A stretch of 64,000 nt of DNA from Solwaraspora sp. WMMD791 (GCF_029581195.1 NZ_CP120737.1:5061001-5125000), one strand, 5' to 3'. Shown: positions 1-8,668, numbered from the stretch's first letter. A program made the numbers and translations. Notes: generated by a model from the letters alone, not told the origin.

Positions 1-1016
1 GAAGCCCACTGGAAAGCGCAGCCCGAGTGATCGAACGGTACGAGCCGCAGGGACGGCGGTACTACGGCGGCATCGCAGCGCTCGTCGGCCGAGACGCCAC
101 CGGGGAGCGCACCCTGGACTCGGCCATCCTCATCCGTACCGCCGACATCGCCCCAGACGGGCGGCTTCAGATCGGGGTCGGTGCAACCCTGGTGCGGCAC
201 TCGGAACCGGACGCCGAGGTCGCCGAGACCCATGCCAAGGCCGCCGGGCTGCTCGGTGTCCTGCAGGAACAACCGCCGACAGCATTCGGATCGCACCCGA
301 AGGTCCGCTCCGCGCTGCGCCGCCGCAACGACCGAATCGCGGATTTCTGGCTGCGCGACCACGCTGCCCGGCGGACCGACGCTGCCGGACTGGCCCAGTT
401 GCGGGTGCTAGTGGTCGACGAGGAAGACACCTTCACCGCGATGATCGGCCAACAGCTGAGCGCGCTGGGACTCGTCGTGACGGTGATCCGCTTTGACCAG
501 CCACACGAGCTCACTGGCCACGACCTGGTGCTGCTTGGCCCTGGTCCGGGTGATCCCCGGGACACTAGCGACCCCCGCATCGCAGGGCTGCACAGCAGCG
601 TGGACCTCCTGCTGGCGGTGAGACAGCCCTTCGTCGCCGTCTGCCTGAGTCACCAGGTACTCGGGCAACGCCTCGGCCTCGATCTGGTCCGCCGACGCAA
701 CCCGTACCAGGGTACCCAGCGTGAGATCGACCTGTTCGGTGCCCGCGAGCGAGTGGGCTTCTACAACACGTACGTGCTGCACGGGGACCAAGACGACCTG
801 GCGGTCGACGGGATCGGCCCTGTGCGGCTGAGCCGCGAGCGGAGGACCGGCGAGGTGCACGCGCTGCGCGGCCCCGGTTTCGCCTCAATGCAGTTTCATC
901 CCGAATCAGTGCTGACCCTCGACGGGCTACGGATCACCGCCGAGGCCTTGCGCTGGGCGCTCGACGCCCGGGTGCCGGACGACGCGATGGTCCAGCCAGC
1001 CCCGGGACGACAGTGA
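1..1016 (+). CDS. phzE: Phenazine biosynthesis protein PhzE, 3' part (2-amino-2-desoxyisochorismate synthase)
   Basis: PhzE converts chorismate plus glutamine to 2-amino-2-desoxyisochorismate, the first committed step from chorismate to phenazines. The frame is open from base 3 and runs in from the left edge. The first residues (SPLESAARVIERYEP, then RRYYGG) match the end of the chorismate-binding domain, so the GTG at 27 is internal and most of that N-terminal domain lies outside the window. The rest is the class I glutamine amidotransferase: LLGPGPGDP loop, nucleophile Cys in VCLSHQ, and His/Glu in QFHPES near the end. PhzE is normally about 630 residues, so roughly half is present. phzF follows after 10 bases, as in other phz operons. 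Confidence 0.93.
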   Translation, partial: SPLESAARVIERYEPQGRRYYGGIAALVGRDATGERTLDSAILIRTADIAPDGRLQIGVGATLVRHSEPDAEVAETHAKAAGLLGVLQEQPPTAFGSHPKVRSALRRRNDRIADFWLRDHAARRTDAAGLAQLRVLVVDEEDTFTAMIGQQLSALGLVVTVIRFDQPHELTGHDLVLLGPGPGDPRDTSDPRIAGLHSSVDLLLAVRQPFVAVCLSHQVLGQRLGLDLVRRRNPYQGTQREIDLFGARERVGFYNTYVLHGDQDDLAVDGIGPVRLSRERRTGEVHALRGPGFASMQFHPESVLTLDGLRITAEALRWALDARVPDDAMVQPAPGRQ

Positions 1017-1026
1017 GGAGTCGGCG

Positions 1027-1866
1027 GTGCACGAGTACATGGTGGTGGACGCCTTCGCGAGCAGGCCGCTGGAAGGAAACCCGGTAGCGGTCTTCTTCGA
1101 CGCCGCAGACCTCAGCGGCGCGACAATGCAGCGGATCGCCCGGGAAATGAACCTCTCCGAGGTGACGTTCGTACTGCCGGCGGAAGGGGCAGCGGACGCC
1201 CAGATCAGGATATTTACACCGGTCAACGAGTTGCCCTTCGCTGGACACCCGATCCTCGGGACGGCGGTGGCCCTCGGCCATACTCTGGGCCGACGCGAAC
1301 TACGGCTGGAAACCCGGATGGGTGTCACCCCGGTCGAGATCTCCGGCGTGATGACTGACGGCTTCATGACGATCCGGATGCGTCAGCCGACCCCGACCTG
1401 GCGTGGCTACGAGCATCCGACCGAGGTGCTGGCGGCACTCGGCGTAGAGGTAGCCACAACCCCAGTCGAAGTCTACCACAACGGGCCGCGTCACGTCCTC
1501 GTCGGACTGGAGAGCGTCGCCGCGCTCTCCGCGCTGCGTCCGGACCACCGCGCCCTGGCGGCCCTGCCGGACATGGCTGCCAACTGCTTTGCCGGCTGCG
1601 GTACCCGCTGGCGCAGTCGGATGTTCTCCCCGGCGTACGGGGTGGTCGAGGACGCCGCGACCGGTTCGGCGGCCGGCCCTCTGGCGATCTACCTCGCTCG
1701 GCACGGCCTCGCCCTGTACGGCCAAGAGATCGAGATCCTGCAGGGGGTGGAGATCGGCCGACCCTCGCTGATGCGCGCCGTCGCGCAGGGTGCCGGCGAA
1801 CGGGTCAGTTCGGTATATGTCAGCGGCCACGGGGCGGTCGTCGCCCGCGGCACGATCATGGTTTAG
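1027..1866 (+). CDS. phzF: PhzF, trans-2,3-dihydro-3-hydroxyanthranilate isomerase
   Basis: PhzF isomerises DHHA to the reactive aminoketone that dimerises into the phenazine skeleton. The 279-residue product has the diaminopimelate-epimerase-like two-domain fold length. It carries the N-terminal VVDAFASRPLEGNPVAVF signature and NLSEV with Glu45, the catalytic acid/base of the family. A second hallmark, PFAGHPILGTA, follows, and EDAATGSAAGPLA marks the second half. The GTG start has a GAGGAG ribosome site 6-11 bases upstream, embedded in the end of phzE, so the two genes are probably translationally coupled. phzG follows after 11 bases. Confidence 0.96.
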   Translation: MHEYMVVDAFASRPLEGNPVAVFFDAADLSGATMQRIAREMNLSEVTFVLPAEGAADAQIRIFTPVNELPFAGHPILGTAVALGHTLGRRELRLETRMGVTPVEISGVMTDGFMTIRMRQPTPTWRGYEHPTEVLAALGVEVATTPVEVYHNGPRHVLVGLESVAALSALRPDHRALAALPDMAANCFAGCGTRWRSRMFSPAYGVVEDAATGSAAGPLAIYLARHGLALYGQEIEILQGVEIGRPSLMRAVAQGAGERVSSVYVSGHGAVVARGTIMV

Positions 1867-1877
1867 GTCAGGCAACC

Positions 1878-2516
1878 GTGGACAGCAGCAGCTTCGAATC
1901 GCTTACTGCGGAGATCGACCTCGCCTTCCCCGAGTACTACACCCCGCCGGCCGAGCCGCTGAGCATCGCCGAGCGGTGGCTCGCCACGGCGGTCCGGCTG
2001 GGGGTGCGTGAGCCCCAGTCGATGGCACTGGCCACAGCCGACAAAGCCGGCCGGGTCTCCAACCGGATCGTCGCCGTGTTGAAGAACGGTGCCGAGGGGG
2101 TGCTCTTCACCAGCCACCGGTGCAGCCGCAAGGGGCGCGACATTGCCGCCACCGGTTGGGCCTCCGGCTTGTTCTACTGGCGGGAGCTCGGCCGTCAGCT
2201 GGTCATCTCCGGCCCTGTCAGGCAGGTACCCGACGCGGAGTCCGACGCGCTCTGGGCGGCTCGCGCGGTGCCCCTGCACGCCATGTCGGTGGCCTCCCAG
2301 CAGAGCCTGCCGTTGCCCGACCCGGCCGCGCTGGGGGCGGCTGCTCAGCAGTTGGCCGAGGCCGGGGTAGCGCTTCTGCGGCCGGACCGGTTCGTCGGCT
2401 ACCGCCTCGAACCAGCCGAGGTGGAGTTCTGGTCGGCCAGCCCGGACCGCCTGCACCGCCGGCTGCACTACCACCGCGACGGCGACGACTGGCGCCCCAC
2501 CCGCCTGCAACCCTGA
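1878..2516 (+). CDS. phzG: PhzG, FMN-dependent dihydrophenazine oxidase
   Basis: PhzG is a pyridoxamine-phosphate-oxidase-fold flavoprotein. It oxidises the hexahydro- and tetrahydrophenazine intermediates that arise after PhzF and PhzA/B. The 212-residue product has the usual length. Visible family segments are PQSMALATAD, the FMN-phosphate region NRIVAVLKN followed by FTSHRCSRKG, and the C-terminal part reading FWSASPDRLHRR. The GTG start lies 11 bases after phzF. The gene closes the contiguous phzEFG block, and the next gene is 42 bases away. Confidence 0.93.
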   Translation: MDSSSFESLTAEIDLAFPEYYTPPAEPLSIAERWLATAVRLGVREPQSMALATADKAGRVSNRIVAVLKNGAEGVLFTSHRCSRKGRDIAATGWASGLFYWRELGRQLVISGPVRQVPDAESDALWAARAVPLHAMSVASQQSLPLPDPAALGAAAQQLAEAGVALLRPDRFVGYRLEPAEVEFWSASPDRLHRRLHYHRDGDDWRPTRLQP

Positions 2517-2558
2517 CCGCCCCGAACGGCTCCACCGCGCCACCTGAGGAGGGCCACC

Positions 2559-3209
2559 ATGACCTTCACCGTCAATCCGAACGTCTCCGTCGTCTACTAC
2601 TCCGCCACCGGCACGGTAGCCGAAATAGCGCGGGAGATCGCGCTGTGGGCGGAGAAGGCCGGCGCGGCGGTCCGGCTGCGCAGGATCAACGAACTCGCCC
2701 CCCGATCGGTGATCGAGGCGAACCCGAGATGGTCGGCTCACGCCGCAGCCACTGTCGACGTCCCAGTCGCCACCGCCGAGGACCTGCTCTGGGCCGACGC
2801 GGTGTTGATGGGGACACCGACTCGGTTCGGCAACATGGCCACCGAGCTCAAACACTTCATCGACTCGCTCGGCGGGGCCTGGCGGCGAGGACTGCTGGCG
2901 GACAAGGTCTACAGCGCATTCACCGCCAGCAGCAGCCCGCACGGCGGCCAGGAGTCGACGCTGCTGGCGCTCACCACCTCCTTCTACCACTTTGGCGGAA
3001 TCGTCGTAGCGCCTGGATACACCGATGCACACAAGCACGCCGACGGCAATCCGTACGGTACGTCGTACTGCACGCAGGGCGGGCGACGCTCGATCGACGA
3101 CGTCACCCGGCAGGCGGCTCGAGTGCAGGCCGAGCGGGTGGTGACGATGTCCCGCCGACTCTGCCTATCGAACCCCGTCGCGCCCTGCCAAGGGGAGGGC
3201 ACGCGATGA
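2559..3209 (+). CDS. WrbA-like NAD(P)H:quinone oxidoreductase (flavodoxin fold)
   Basis: The 216-residue product has the flavodoxin FMN-phosphate loop YYSATGTVAEIAREIA at its N-terminus. The WrbA-type segment GTPTRFGNMATELKHFIDS follows, then the glycine/serine-rich turn TASSSPHGGQES with FYHFGGIVVAPGYTD. WrbA enzymes make two-electron reductions of quinones with FMN and NAD(P)H. In this cluster such an enzyme could keep a phenazine or a quinoid intermediate reduced during tailoring; that role is inference. A strong GGAGGG site precedes the ATG. The TGA overlaps the ATG of the adenylation gene (ATGA), so the two are co-translated and the gene belongs to the tailoring cassette. Confidence 0.85.
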   Translation: MTFTVNPNVSVVYYSATGTVAEIAREIALWAEKAGAAVRLRRINELAPRSVIEANPRWSAHAAATVDVPVATAEDLLWADAVLMGTPTRFGNMATELKHFIDSLGGAWRRGLLADKVYSAFTASSSPHGGQESTLLALTTSFYHFGGIVVAPGYTDAHKHADGNPYGTSYCTQGGRRSIDDVTRQAARVQAERVVTMSRRLCLSNPVAPCQGEGTR

Positions 3210-4768
3210 GTGCCGAACCGGTTGGGGCACCGGTCAACCTCGTTGACGTTTTCGCCCGCACGGTCGCCGCGTACCCGCAGCGGACCGCGCTGGTGGCGGG
3301 AGGCGAGTCGCTGTCGTACAGCGAACTCGACGCCTGGGCCGAGACGGCCCGGCGGGCGCTGCATGCGCGCGGGGTACGGCGAGACGACCGTGTAGCGCTG
3401 CGGATGCCGCCGAGTGCCGAGGCGATCGTGGCCATCCTCGGCATCCTGCGGGCCGGCGCCGCGTACGTACCGCTCGACGTGCGCAACCCCGCCGCCCGTA
3501 ACCGCTTGATCGTCGAGGACAGCGAGGTGGCCGCCCTGGTCGGTGACCCGGACGCTTGCCCCGTCGACGGCCGCCCAGTGCTCACCGGGGCAGAGCTGCG
3601 GCGGCTACGGGACGAGCCGTTGGCGCGGCTGCGGCACTCGTCACCCGCACCAGGGGAGACGGCGTACGTCATCTATACCTCCGGCACCACCGGCACTCCC
3701 AAGGGGGTACGCATCCAGCACAGCGCGGTGACCGCGCTACTGGCCGCCGCTGGACAGCGTTTCGCGTTCACCGCTGACGACCGCTGGCTGCTCTTCCACT
3801 CCCTTGCGTTTGACGTCTCGGTCTGGGAGATGTGGGGCGCGTTCACCACCGGTGCCCGGTTGGTGGTGCTGCCCTACTGGAGCACGCGTTCCCCGGAGAA
3901 GTGCCTGGACACCGTCATCGACGAGGGCGTCTCGGTGCTGAACGTCACCCCTACCGCGTTCAACGGGCTGGCTGGTGCGGCGCTGCGTGCGCAGGCCGAC
4001 CTGCCCGCCCTGCGGTACGTCGTCTTTGCGGGCGAGAAGCTGACCCCTGCCGTGCTCCGGCCGTGGGCGAAACGGTTCGGGCTGAGCCGGCCCATGCTGG
4101 TGAACATGTACGGGATAACAGAGGTCACCGTGCACGCCACCTTCCACCAGGTTACCGAGGACGACCTCGACGGCGATGTCTCGGTGGTCGGTCGGCCTCT
4201 TCCCGGTTTCACCCATCGGATCCGTACCCCAGACGGCCAGGACGCCGACATCGGTGAGGAGGGGGTTCTATGGCTCGCCGGCCCCCAGCTCAGCGCGGGC
4301 TACCTGAACCGACCCGATCTGAACGCCGAACGCTTCGCCCTGCTGCCCTCTCCGGACGGTGGCCCGCCGCAGCGGTACTACCGCTCCGGCGACTTGGTCA
4401 GAGTCCGAGCCGACGGCAACCTGGTCTACCGCGGCAGGGAGGACCTACAGGTCAAACTCCGTGGCCACCGAATCGAACTGAGCGACGTGGAGGCCGCCGT
4501 CGCCGATCATCCCGCTGTGCTTTCGGCGGTGGTCTGGGTACGGCGGTTCGGCCCGGAGGACGAACGGCTGGTCTGCGCCTACGTCCCAACCGAAGCCGGA
4601 TCGCGAGTCGAGGTCCCGGCGCTGCGTGAGCACGTCCGACGAGTGCTGCCGCAGTACATGCGGCCAGCAGCCTACCAGGAACTGCCGGCGTTGCCCCGAA
4701 CCATCAACGGAAAGGTCGACCGGGACACGGTCGCTCGCGCCTGGGAACGGCAGAAGGGAGAACGGTGA
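3206..4768 (+). CDS. Free-standing NRPS-type adenylation enzyme
   Basis: This 520-residue protein is a single complete adenylation domain that activates an acid as its adenylate and should load it onto the next gene's carrier protein. Core motifs are present in order: A3 YVIYTSGTTGTPKG (about 154-167), A4 FDVSVWEMW, A5 NMYGITEVTVHAT, A7 YRSGDLVR, A8 LQVKLRGHRIELSDVEAAV, and A10 INGKVDR with the catalytic Lys near 503. Reading the pocket by eye against GrsA gives D-V-W-N-V-A-M-V-H-K. That is close to the threonine pattern (DFWNxGMVHK) with two changes, so a small amino acid such as Thr, Ser, Ala or 2-aminobutyrate is my guess. No condensation or thiolation domain is attached. The ATG was chosen because it overlaps the upstream stop; the same frame is open further upstream but only as a shadow. 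A role in activating phenazine dicarboxylate is a less likely alternative. Confidence 0.88.
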   Translation: MSAEPVGAPVNLVDVFARTVAAYPQRTALVAGGESLSYSELDAWAETARRALHARGVRRDDRVALRMPPSAEAIVAILGILRAGAAYVPLDVRNPAARNRLIVEDSEVAALVGDPDACPVDGRPVLTGAELRRLRDEPLARLRHSSPAPGETAYVIYTSGTTGTPKGVRIQHSAVTALLAAAGQRFAFTADDRWLLFHSLAFDVSVWEMWGAFTTGARLVVLPYWSTRSPEKCLDTVIDEGVSVLNVTPTAFNGLAGAALRAQADLPALRYVVFAGEKLTPAVLRPWAKRFGLSRPMLVNMYGITEVTVHATFHQVTEDDLDGDVSVVGRPLPGFTHRIRTPDGQDADIGEEGVLWLAGPQLSAGYLNRPDLNAERFALLPSPDGGPPQRYYRSGDLVRVRADGNLVYRGREDLQVKLRGHRIELSDVEAAVADHPAVLSAVVWVRRFGPEDERLVCAYVPTEAGSRVEVPALREHVRRVLPQYMRPAAYQELPALPRTINGKVDRDTVARAWERQKGER

Positions 4769-5019
4769 TGACCGAGACCGAAGACCGCAATGCGGAGGTG
4801 GAGCGGCAGACCGTCGAATGGGTCGCCGAAATGCTGGGTGAGCCAGAGCTCTCCGCCCAGGACAACTTCATCGACCTCGGTGGGCACTCAATTCTGGCGC
4901 TGCGGCTCTGCCAGTACGCCAAGGAACAATTCGGCGCAGAGTACGACCTGATGCTCCTGTTCGAGCAGAACCTCGCGACCGCAGCGGCGGAGCTGGCCTC
5001 CCGTGTTCCCCCGCCCTGA
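4768..5019 (+). CDS. Free-standing peptidyl/acyl carrier protein
   Basis: This 83-residue carrier protein has the phosphopantetheine site DLGGHSILALRL, with the modified Ser at about position 41, followed by the typical helix II-III region ending in FEQNLATAAAELA. It presumably receives the aminoacyl group made by the adenylation enzyme encoded just upstream and presents it to the KAS III-like transferase and the orphan N-methyltransferase. The ATG at 4768 overlaps the upstream TGA by one base and is preceded by AGGGAG; a GTG one codon earlier is also possible. No thioesterase or condensation domain is encoded nearby, so release must use another enzyme. Confidence 0.9.
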   Translation: MTETEDRNAEVERQTVEWVAEMLGEPELSAQDNFIDLGGHSILALRLCQYAKEQFGAEYDLMLLFEQNLATAAAELASRVPPP

Positions 5020-5069
5020 CCGAGCCACCCCACCCCGACGGCACGGACCGCTCACGAGGAGACGCGCGC

Positions 5070-6098
5070 ATGGCCCGACCCACCGTGGATCTCGGAATAG
5101 CTAGCTTTGGTATCGCCCTCGGCCAAGAACAGGACGTGGCCGCCACCGCCGCCCGCTACGTCGACAACCCCGAGCGGGTGACGAACTGGGGCTACCGCAC
5201 CTACCACCGGGCGGCGGAGGGGGTGCACGCCACCGACCTCGCGACGACGGCCGCGCAGCAGGCCATCGACCGACTCGGTATCGAAGCGGACTCGATCGAC
5301 CTGGTGGTGTTCACCAACTCGGACGTCCCAGAGTATCTCTACTGGGACGGAGCCGCAGCGCTCGCCCGCAACCTAAAGATCGGGCAGGTGCAGACCCTGC
5401 TGCTTGACGAGGGATGTGCAGCGGGCGTGCACGGGTTGTACTACGTCGCTGCGACGATGGCGATGCAGCCCGAGGTCTCCACTGCCCTCTTCGTAGCGGT
5501 CAACCGGGTCAGCGAGTTCCACCGCAACCGGATGAACGTGGTTAACGCCGTGATCAGCGACGGTGCCGGAGCGGCCATCGTACGGCGCGGGCATCCGGCG
5601 AACCGATGGCTGGCGACCGAGCAGTTCACCGACCCCGAGCACTGTGATCTGCTGCGCTTGGACTTCGGCGGTGCGGTGCAGCCGTTGCCTCGGCCGGGCT
5701 GGTCGAGCACCACCGCGCCGGGTGGACACGCCGAGGTGCGGGCCAGGTTTGGCAACGACCCTGCAGTGCTCCGGTCATATCTGCAGAGCCGATACGCGCG
5801 CATGCTGGATGCGATCGACGGTGCCTGCACACGAGCCGGGTTGACCCGAGACGAAATCGCGCATCTGATTTACCTCAACGACAGCGCTAGCAGCATCGCC
5901 GCGATCGCGGAGCCGCTCGGGATCCCGCTTGCCCGCACCAACGCCGCGCTCGCGCCGGAGCATGGCCACATGGGCGGCGCGGACCAACTCGTCTCGCTAG
6001 CGGTGCAGCTGGACAGCGGCGAACTGCGTCCCGGCGAGGTGGTGGCGCTCTGCGGCATCTCGGCCGGCCGCTGGTCCGCCACCCTGATCCGGGTGTGA
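5070..6098 (+). CDS. KAS III (FabH)-like ketosynthase/acyltransferase with altered catalytic residues
   Basis: The 342-residue product has the thiolase fold of 3-oxoacyl-ACP synthase III. The active-site Cys116 is clear in LLDEGCAAGVHGLYY, and the C-terminal GISAGRWSATLIRV is the usual glycine-rich end. By-eye alignment to FabH shows that the HQAN His is replaced by Asn270 (IYLNDSAS) and the GNTS Asn by His300 (EHGHMGG), so the two are effectively exchanged. KAS III relatives in antibiotic clusters (CerJ, ChlB3 type) move acyl groups from a carrier protein to oxygen or nitrogen instead of forming C-C bonds. Its place right after the carrier protein suggests it transfers the aminoacyl group to the phenazine. 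C-C extension of a phenazine thioester, as I recall proposed for saphenic acid-type phenazines, is the alternative. GAGGAG precedes the ATG. Confidence 0.85.
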   Translation: MARPTVDLGIASFGIALGQEQDVAATAARYVDNPERVTNWGYRTYHRAAEGVHATDLATTAAQQAIDRLGIEADSIDLVVFTNSDVPEYLYWDGAAALARNLKIGQVQTLLLDEGCAAGVHGLYYVAATMAMQPEVSTALFVAVNRVSEFHRNRMNVVNAVISDGAGAAIVRRGHPANRWLATEQFTDPEHCDLLRLDFGGAVQPLPRPGWSSTTAPGGHAEVRARFGNDPAVLRSYLQSRYARMLDAIDGACTRAGLTRDEIAHLIYLNDSASSIAAIAEPLGIPLARTNAALAPEHGHMGGADQLVSLAVQLDSGELRPGEVVALCGISAGRWSATLIRV

Positions 6099-6161
6099 CC
6101 GCTACCCCGAGCGTCCGTGCACGCCGCCTGACCAGTGTCTTCGAGTTGGAGCGAGTCAAAC

Positions 6162-7262
6162 GTGCCTACAGCCGAACTAGATCTCCTCGACCTGCCCCGC
6201 GACGTCAATCCTGACCCCGACGAGTACGTCCGCGCCGCGATGCGGTGGCATTTCCAGCCCGAGACCGGAGCGCCGTTCTGGCTGGCACGCGCCGCCACCC
6301 TGCACTTCGATCCCCTGGCGGATGTGAAGTCCTACGCCGACCTGCGGCTCTTCCCGAACGTCGTCGCCGAGCTGCGCACCGCCCGCGTAGCGGATCTGAT
6401 CCCGCGCGGGTACGGCCACCGTCCCGAGGTGATCGGCGTCTTCGACAGCGGCGGCACCACTGGACTGCCCAAGCGAGTGGTGCTGATGCGTGACTGGCTG
6501 GATCGGATGCTCGCCGCCAGCAACGCGAACCTCGACGCGCACGGGTTCCCACGCTCGGTCGACTGGCTGGGGGTGGTTCCAACCGGCCCGCATATCGTTG
6601 GGGAGTATTTCCGACGGTCGGCGAGTACCCACGGTCGGTACGGATTCTGTGTCGACATGGACCCGCGGTGGGTCCGGCGGCAACTTGCCCAGGGCCACCG
6701 CGAGGTTGCCGACGCGTACGCCGAACACGTCGTCGACCAGGTCGAGCATGTGCTGCGTACCCAGGAGATCGGCGTGATGACGGTTACGCCAACGCTTCTG
6801 GAACGGATGGCCCGCCGTGAGGAGTTGGTGGAGTTGATCCGTCGGCAGGTACGCGCCATCCGCTGGGGTGGCACCCAGCTCGACCCGGATTCGCGGCAGC
6901 TCTACCGAACCCAGGTATTCCCGGACGCTGTGCTCTGTGGCAACTACGGCAGCACGATGGTGCTCGGAATGGCCGGCGAACGTCCCGGCCTGCCCGCCGA
7001 GGCGGCGTGCGTGTTCGACGGGCTCGCTCCGTACATCACATTCGAGGTGGTGCGCTCCGAGGATCTGACGCCGGTGCCATACGGCGAGCGGGGTCGGGTG
7101 CTTGCTCACCATGTCAGCAAGTCGTTCCTGTTGCCGAACAACCTGGAACGCGACGAGGCGACCCGGGTGGCGGCCCGCCCCGGGCAGGTCGGCGACGCGG
7201 TGGCCGACATCGCCCCGGTGAGCACCTTCGAGGACGAACCCGTCATCGAGGGGGTCTACTGA
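6162..7262 (+). CDS. LuxE/EhpF-like acyl-activating enzyme
   Basis: This 366-residue protein resembles LuxE acyl-protein synthetases and EhpF, an atypical ANL enzyme of D-alanylgriseoluteic acid biosynthesis. The nucleotide-binding loop is DSGGTTGLPKRVV (about 95-107). Later elements are IRWGGTQLDPDS, CGNYGSTMVLGM and the C-terminal DAVADIAPVSTFEDEP. As established for EhpF/EhpG and for LuxE/LuxC, the pair activates a carboxylate and reduces it to an aldehyde. Here the likely substrate is the 6-carboxylate of phenazine-1,6-dicarboxylic acid (inference). I chose the GTG at 6162 because GGAGCGA lies about 8 bases upstream; a GTG at 6135 has no visible ribosome site. The TGA overlaps the ATG of the reductase gene. 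Confidence 0.82.
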   Translation: MPTAELDLLDLPRDVNPDPDEYVRAAMRWHFQPETGAPFWLARAATLHFDPLADVKSYADLRLFPNVVAELRTARVADLIPRGYGHRPEVIGVFDSGGTTGLPKRVVLMRDWLDRMLAASNANLDAHGFPRSVDWLGVVPTGPHIVGEYFRRSASTHGRYGFCVDMDPRWVRRQLAQGHREVADAYAEHVVDQVEHVLRTQEIGVMTVTPTLLERMARREELVELIRRQVRAIRWGGTQLDPDSRQLYRTQVFPDAVLCGNYGSTMVLGMAGERPGLPAEAACVFDGLAPYITFEVVRSEDLTPVPYGERGRVLAHHVSKSFLLPNNLERDEATRVAARPGQVGDAVADIAPVSTFEDEPVIEGVY

Positions 7263-8668
7263 TGACTTCCCGTGTCCCACCCGCAAAGATCGACGCGCTC
7301 GGCCCGGAGGGGTCGTACCGCACACGACGCCGGCAAACGCTCACCGACGTGGCCGGCGAGGTCGTCGCCGAACTGAGCTTGGTCCCACCGCTCTACATCG
7401 AGCGTACCGTTGCCGCACTGCGTCGGGCCCCGGCGCGACCGGCACAGGAGCAGGCCGCGCTGGTCGCCAAGGCAGCTGGGATGTTCGCCTCGGCCACCCT
7501 CGCAGACCAGTCGGTGGATCAGTACCAGTACGCGGTGAGCCGGGTCGGCGGCATACCGATCTCAGTAGTCCGCGCCGCCACCCGGACCACCGCCGAGCGG
7601 CTAGCCCAGGTGGCAGAGACGGTCGAGTGCGCCCGTCCGGCCGGCACGGTCAGGGACTGGCGGGCTCCGGCCACCGCCTCCGGCAGCGGGGTGTGGCTGC
7701 GCCGAGGCGAAGTCCTCGCGGTGAATGCCGCTGGCAACCATCCCGGGACGCACAGTCTATGGCCGGAGGCGTTCGCCCTCGGCTACCGGGTCGCGGTACG
7801 CCCCTCACGACGCGACCCGTACACCCCGCGCCGGCTCATCGCGGCGCTGCGCGCTGCGGGTCTCGACGACGACCAGGCTGCGCTGCTCCCCACCGACCAC
7901 GAACACGCGGGGACCCTGGTCCGCAGCGCCGACCTGAGCATGGTCTACGGCGACGACGCGGTGGTACGTCGGTACGTCGGCGACCCGACGGTGCTTCCTC
8001 AGGGACCGGGCCGGTCGAAGATCCTGCTCACCGCAGAGGCGGACTGGCGGCGGCACCTGGGCACCATCATCGACTCAATCGCAGGCAACGCCGGAACCGG
8101 TTGTGTCAACGCCACCGCGATCCTGGTCGAGGGCGATCCCGCGCCGCTCTGCGCCGAGCTGGCCGCGCGGCTGGCCGCGTTCCGCGCGTACCGGCCGGAG
8201 GACGACCGGGCCGTACTGCCAGTGCAGCCCAGCGGTGCGGCGCGGGCGATCGAACGGCATCTGCTCCGCCGGGCCTCCGGCACCCGCGCCTGGCTCGGCG
8301 GCGACGGCGTCGCCGAGGATCTCGGCGACGGCAGCGCGGCACTGCGTCCCGCGCTGCACCAGCTCGACCGGGCGGACGCCCCGCAGGCTGCCGTGGAGCT
8401 GCCCTTTCCATGCGTCTGGGTGGCACCGTGGCGCCGGGCAGACGGGGTCGGTCCACTGCGTAACAGCTTGGTCCTCACTGCGTTCACCCACGACACCGAG
8501 CTGATCGAGCGGCTGGTGACCGAGCCGACCATCGGCAACGTCCACGTCGGCGACCATCCCACGTCCCAGATGACAGCCGGCCTGCCCCACGACGGCTACC
8601 TCGCCGAGTTTCTGATGCGCAGCAAAACGGTCATCCACGACCCACCCCGCTCCGGAGGCCTGCCATGA
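7262..8668 (+). CDS. LuxC/EhpG-like acyl reductase (aldehyde-dehydrogenase fold)
   Basis: This 468-residue protein is close to the usual LuxC length. It carries the nucleotide-binding and catalytic features of acyl-CoA reductases: VLAVNAAGNHPGTHSLWPEA in the middle and the active-site Cys281 in GNAGTGCVNATAILVEG. LuxC accepts an acyl group from LuxE and reduces the thioester with NADPH to an aldehyde. Paired with the LuxE/EhpF-like gene, it should turn one phenazine carboxylate into an aldehyde, which another reductase could take to the hydroxymethyl of griseoluteic-acid-type compounds. The start ATG overlaps the upstream TGA by one base and the end overlaps the next ATG by four, so translation is coupled on both sides. 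Confidence 0.84.
   Translation: MTSRVPPAKIDALGPEGSYRTRRRQTLTDVAGEVVAELSLVPPLYIERTVAALRRAPARPAQEQAALVAKAAGMFASATLADQSVDQYQYAVSRVGGIPISVVRAATRTTAERLAQVAETVECARPAGTVRDWRAPATASGSGVWLRRGEVLAVNAAGNHPGTHSLWPEAFALGYRVAVRPSRRDPYTPRRLIAALRAAGLDDDQAALLPTDHEHAGTLVRSADLSMVYGDDAVVRRYVGDPTVLPQGPGRSKILLTAEADWRRHLGTIIDSIAGNAGTGCVNATAILVEGDPAPLCAELAARLAAFRAYRPEDDRAVLPVQPSGAARAIERHLLRRASGTRAWLGGDGVAEDLGDGSAALRPALHQLDRADAPQAAVELPFPCVWVAPWRRADGVGPLRNSLVLTAFTHDTELIERLVTEPTIGNVHVGDHPTSQMTAGLPHDGYLAEFLMRSKTVIHDPPRSGGLP

Noticed and set aside
2120-3205. The upstream half of the 882-codon frame ending with the adenylation enzyme
   Set aside because: It overlaps phzG and the WrbA-like gene out of frame and is Arg-rich. 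The adenylation domain starts naturally at the ATG at 3206.
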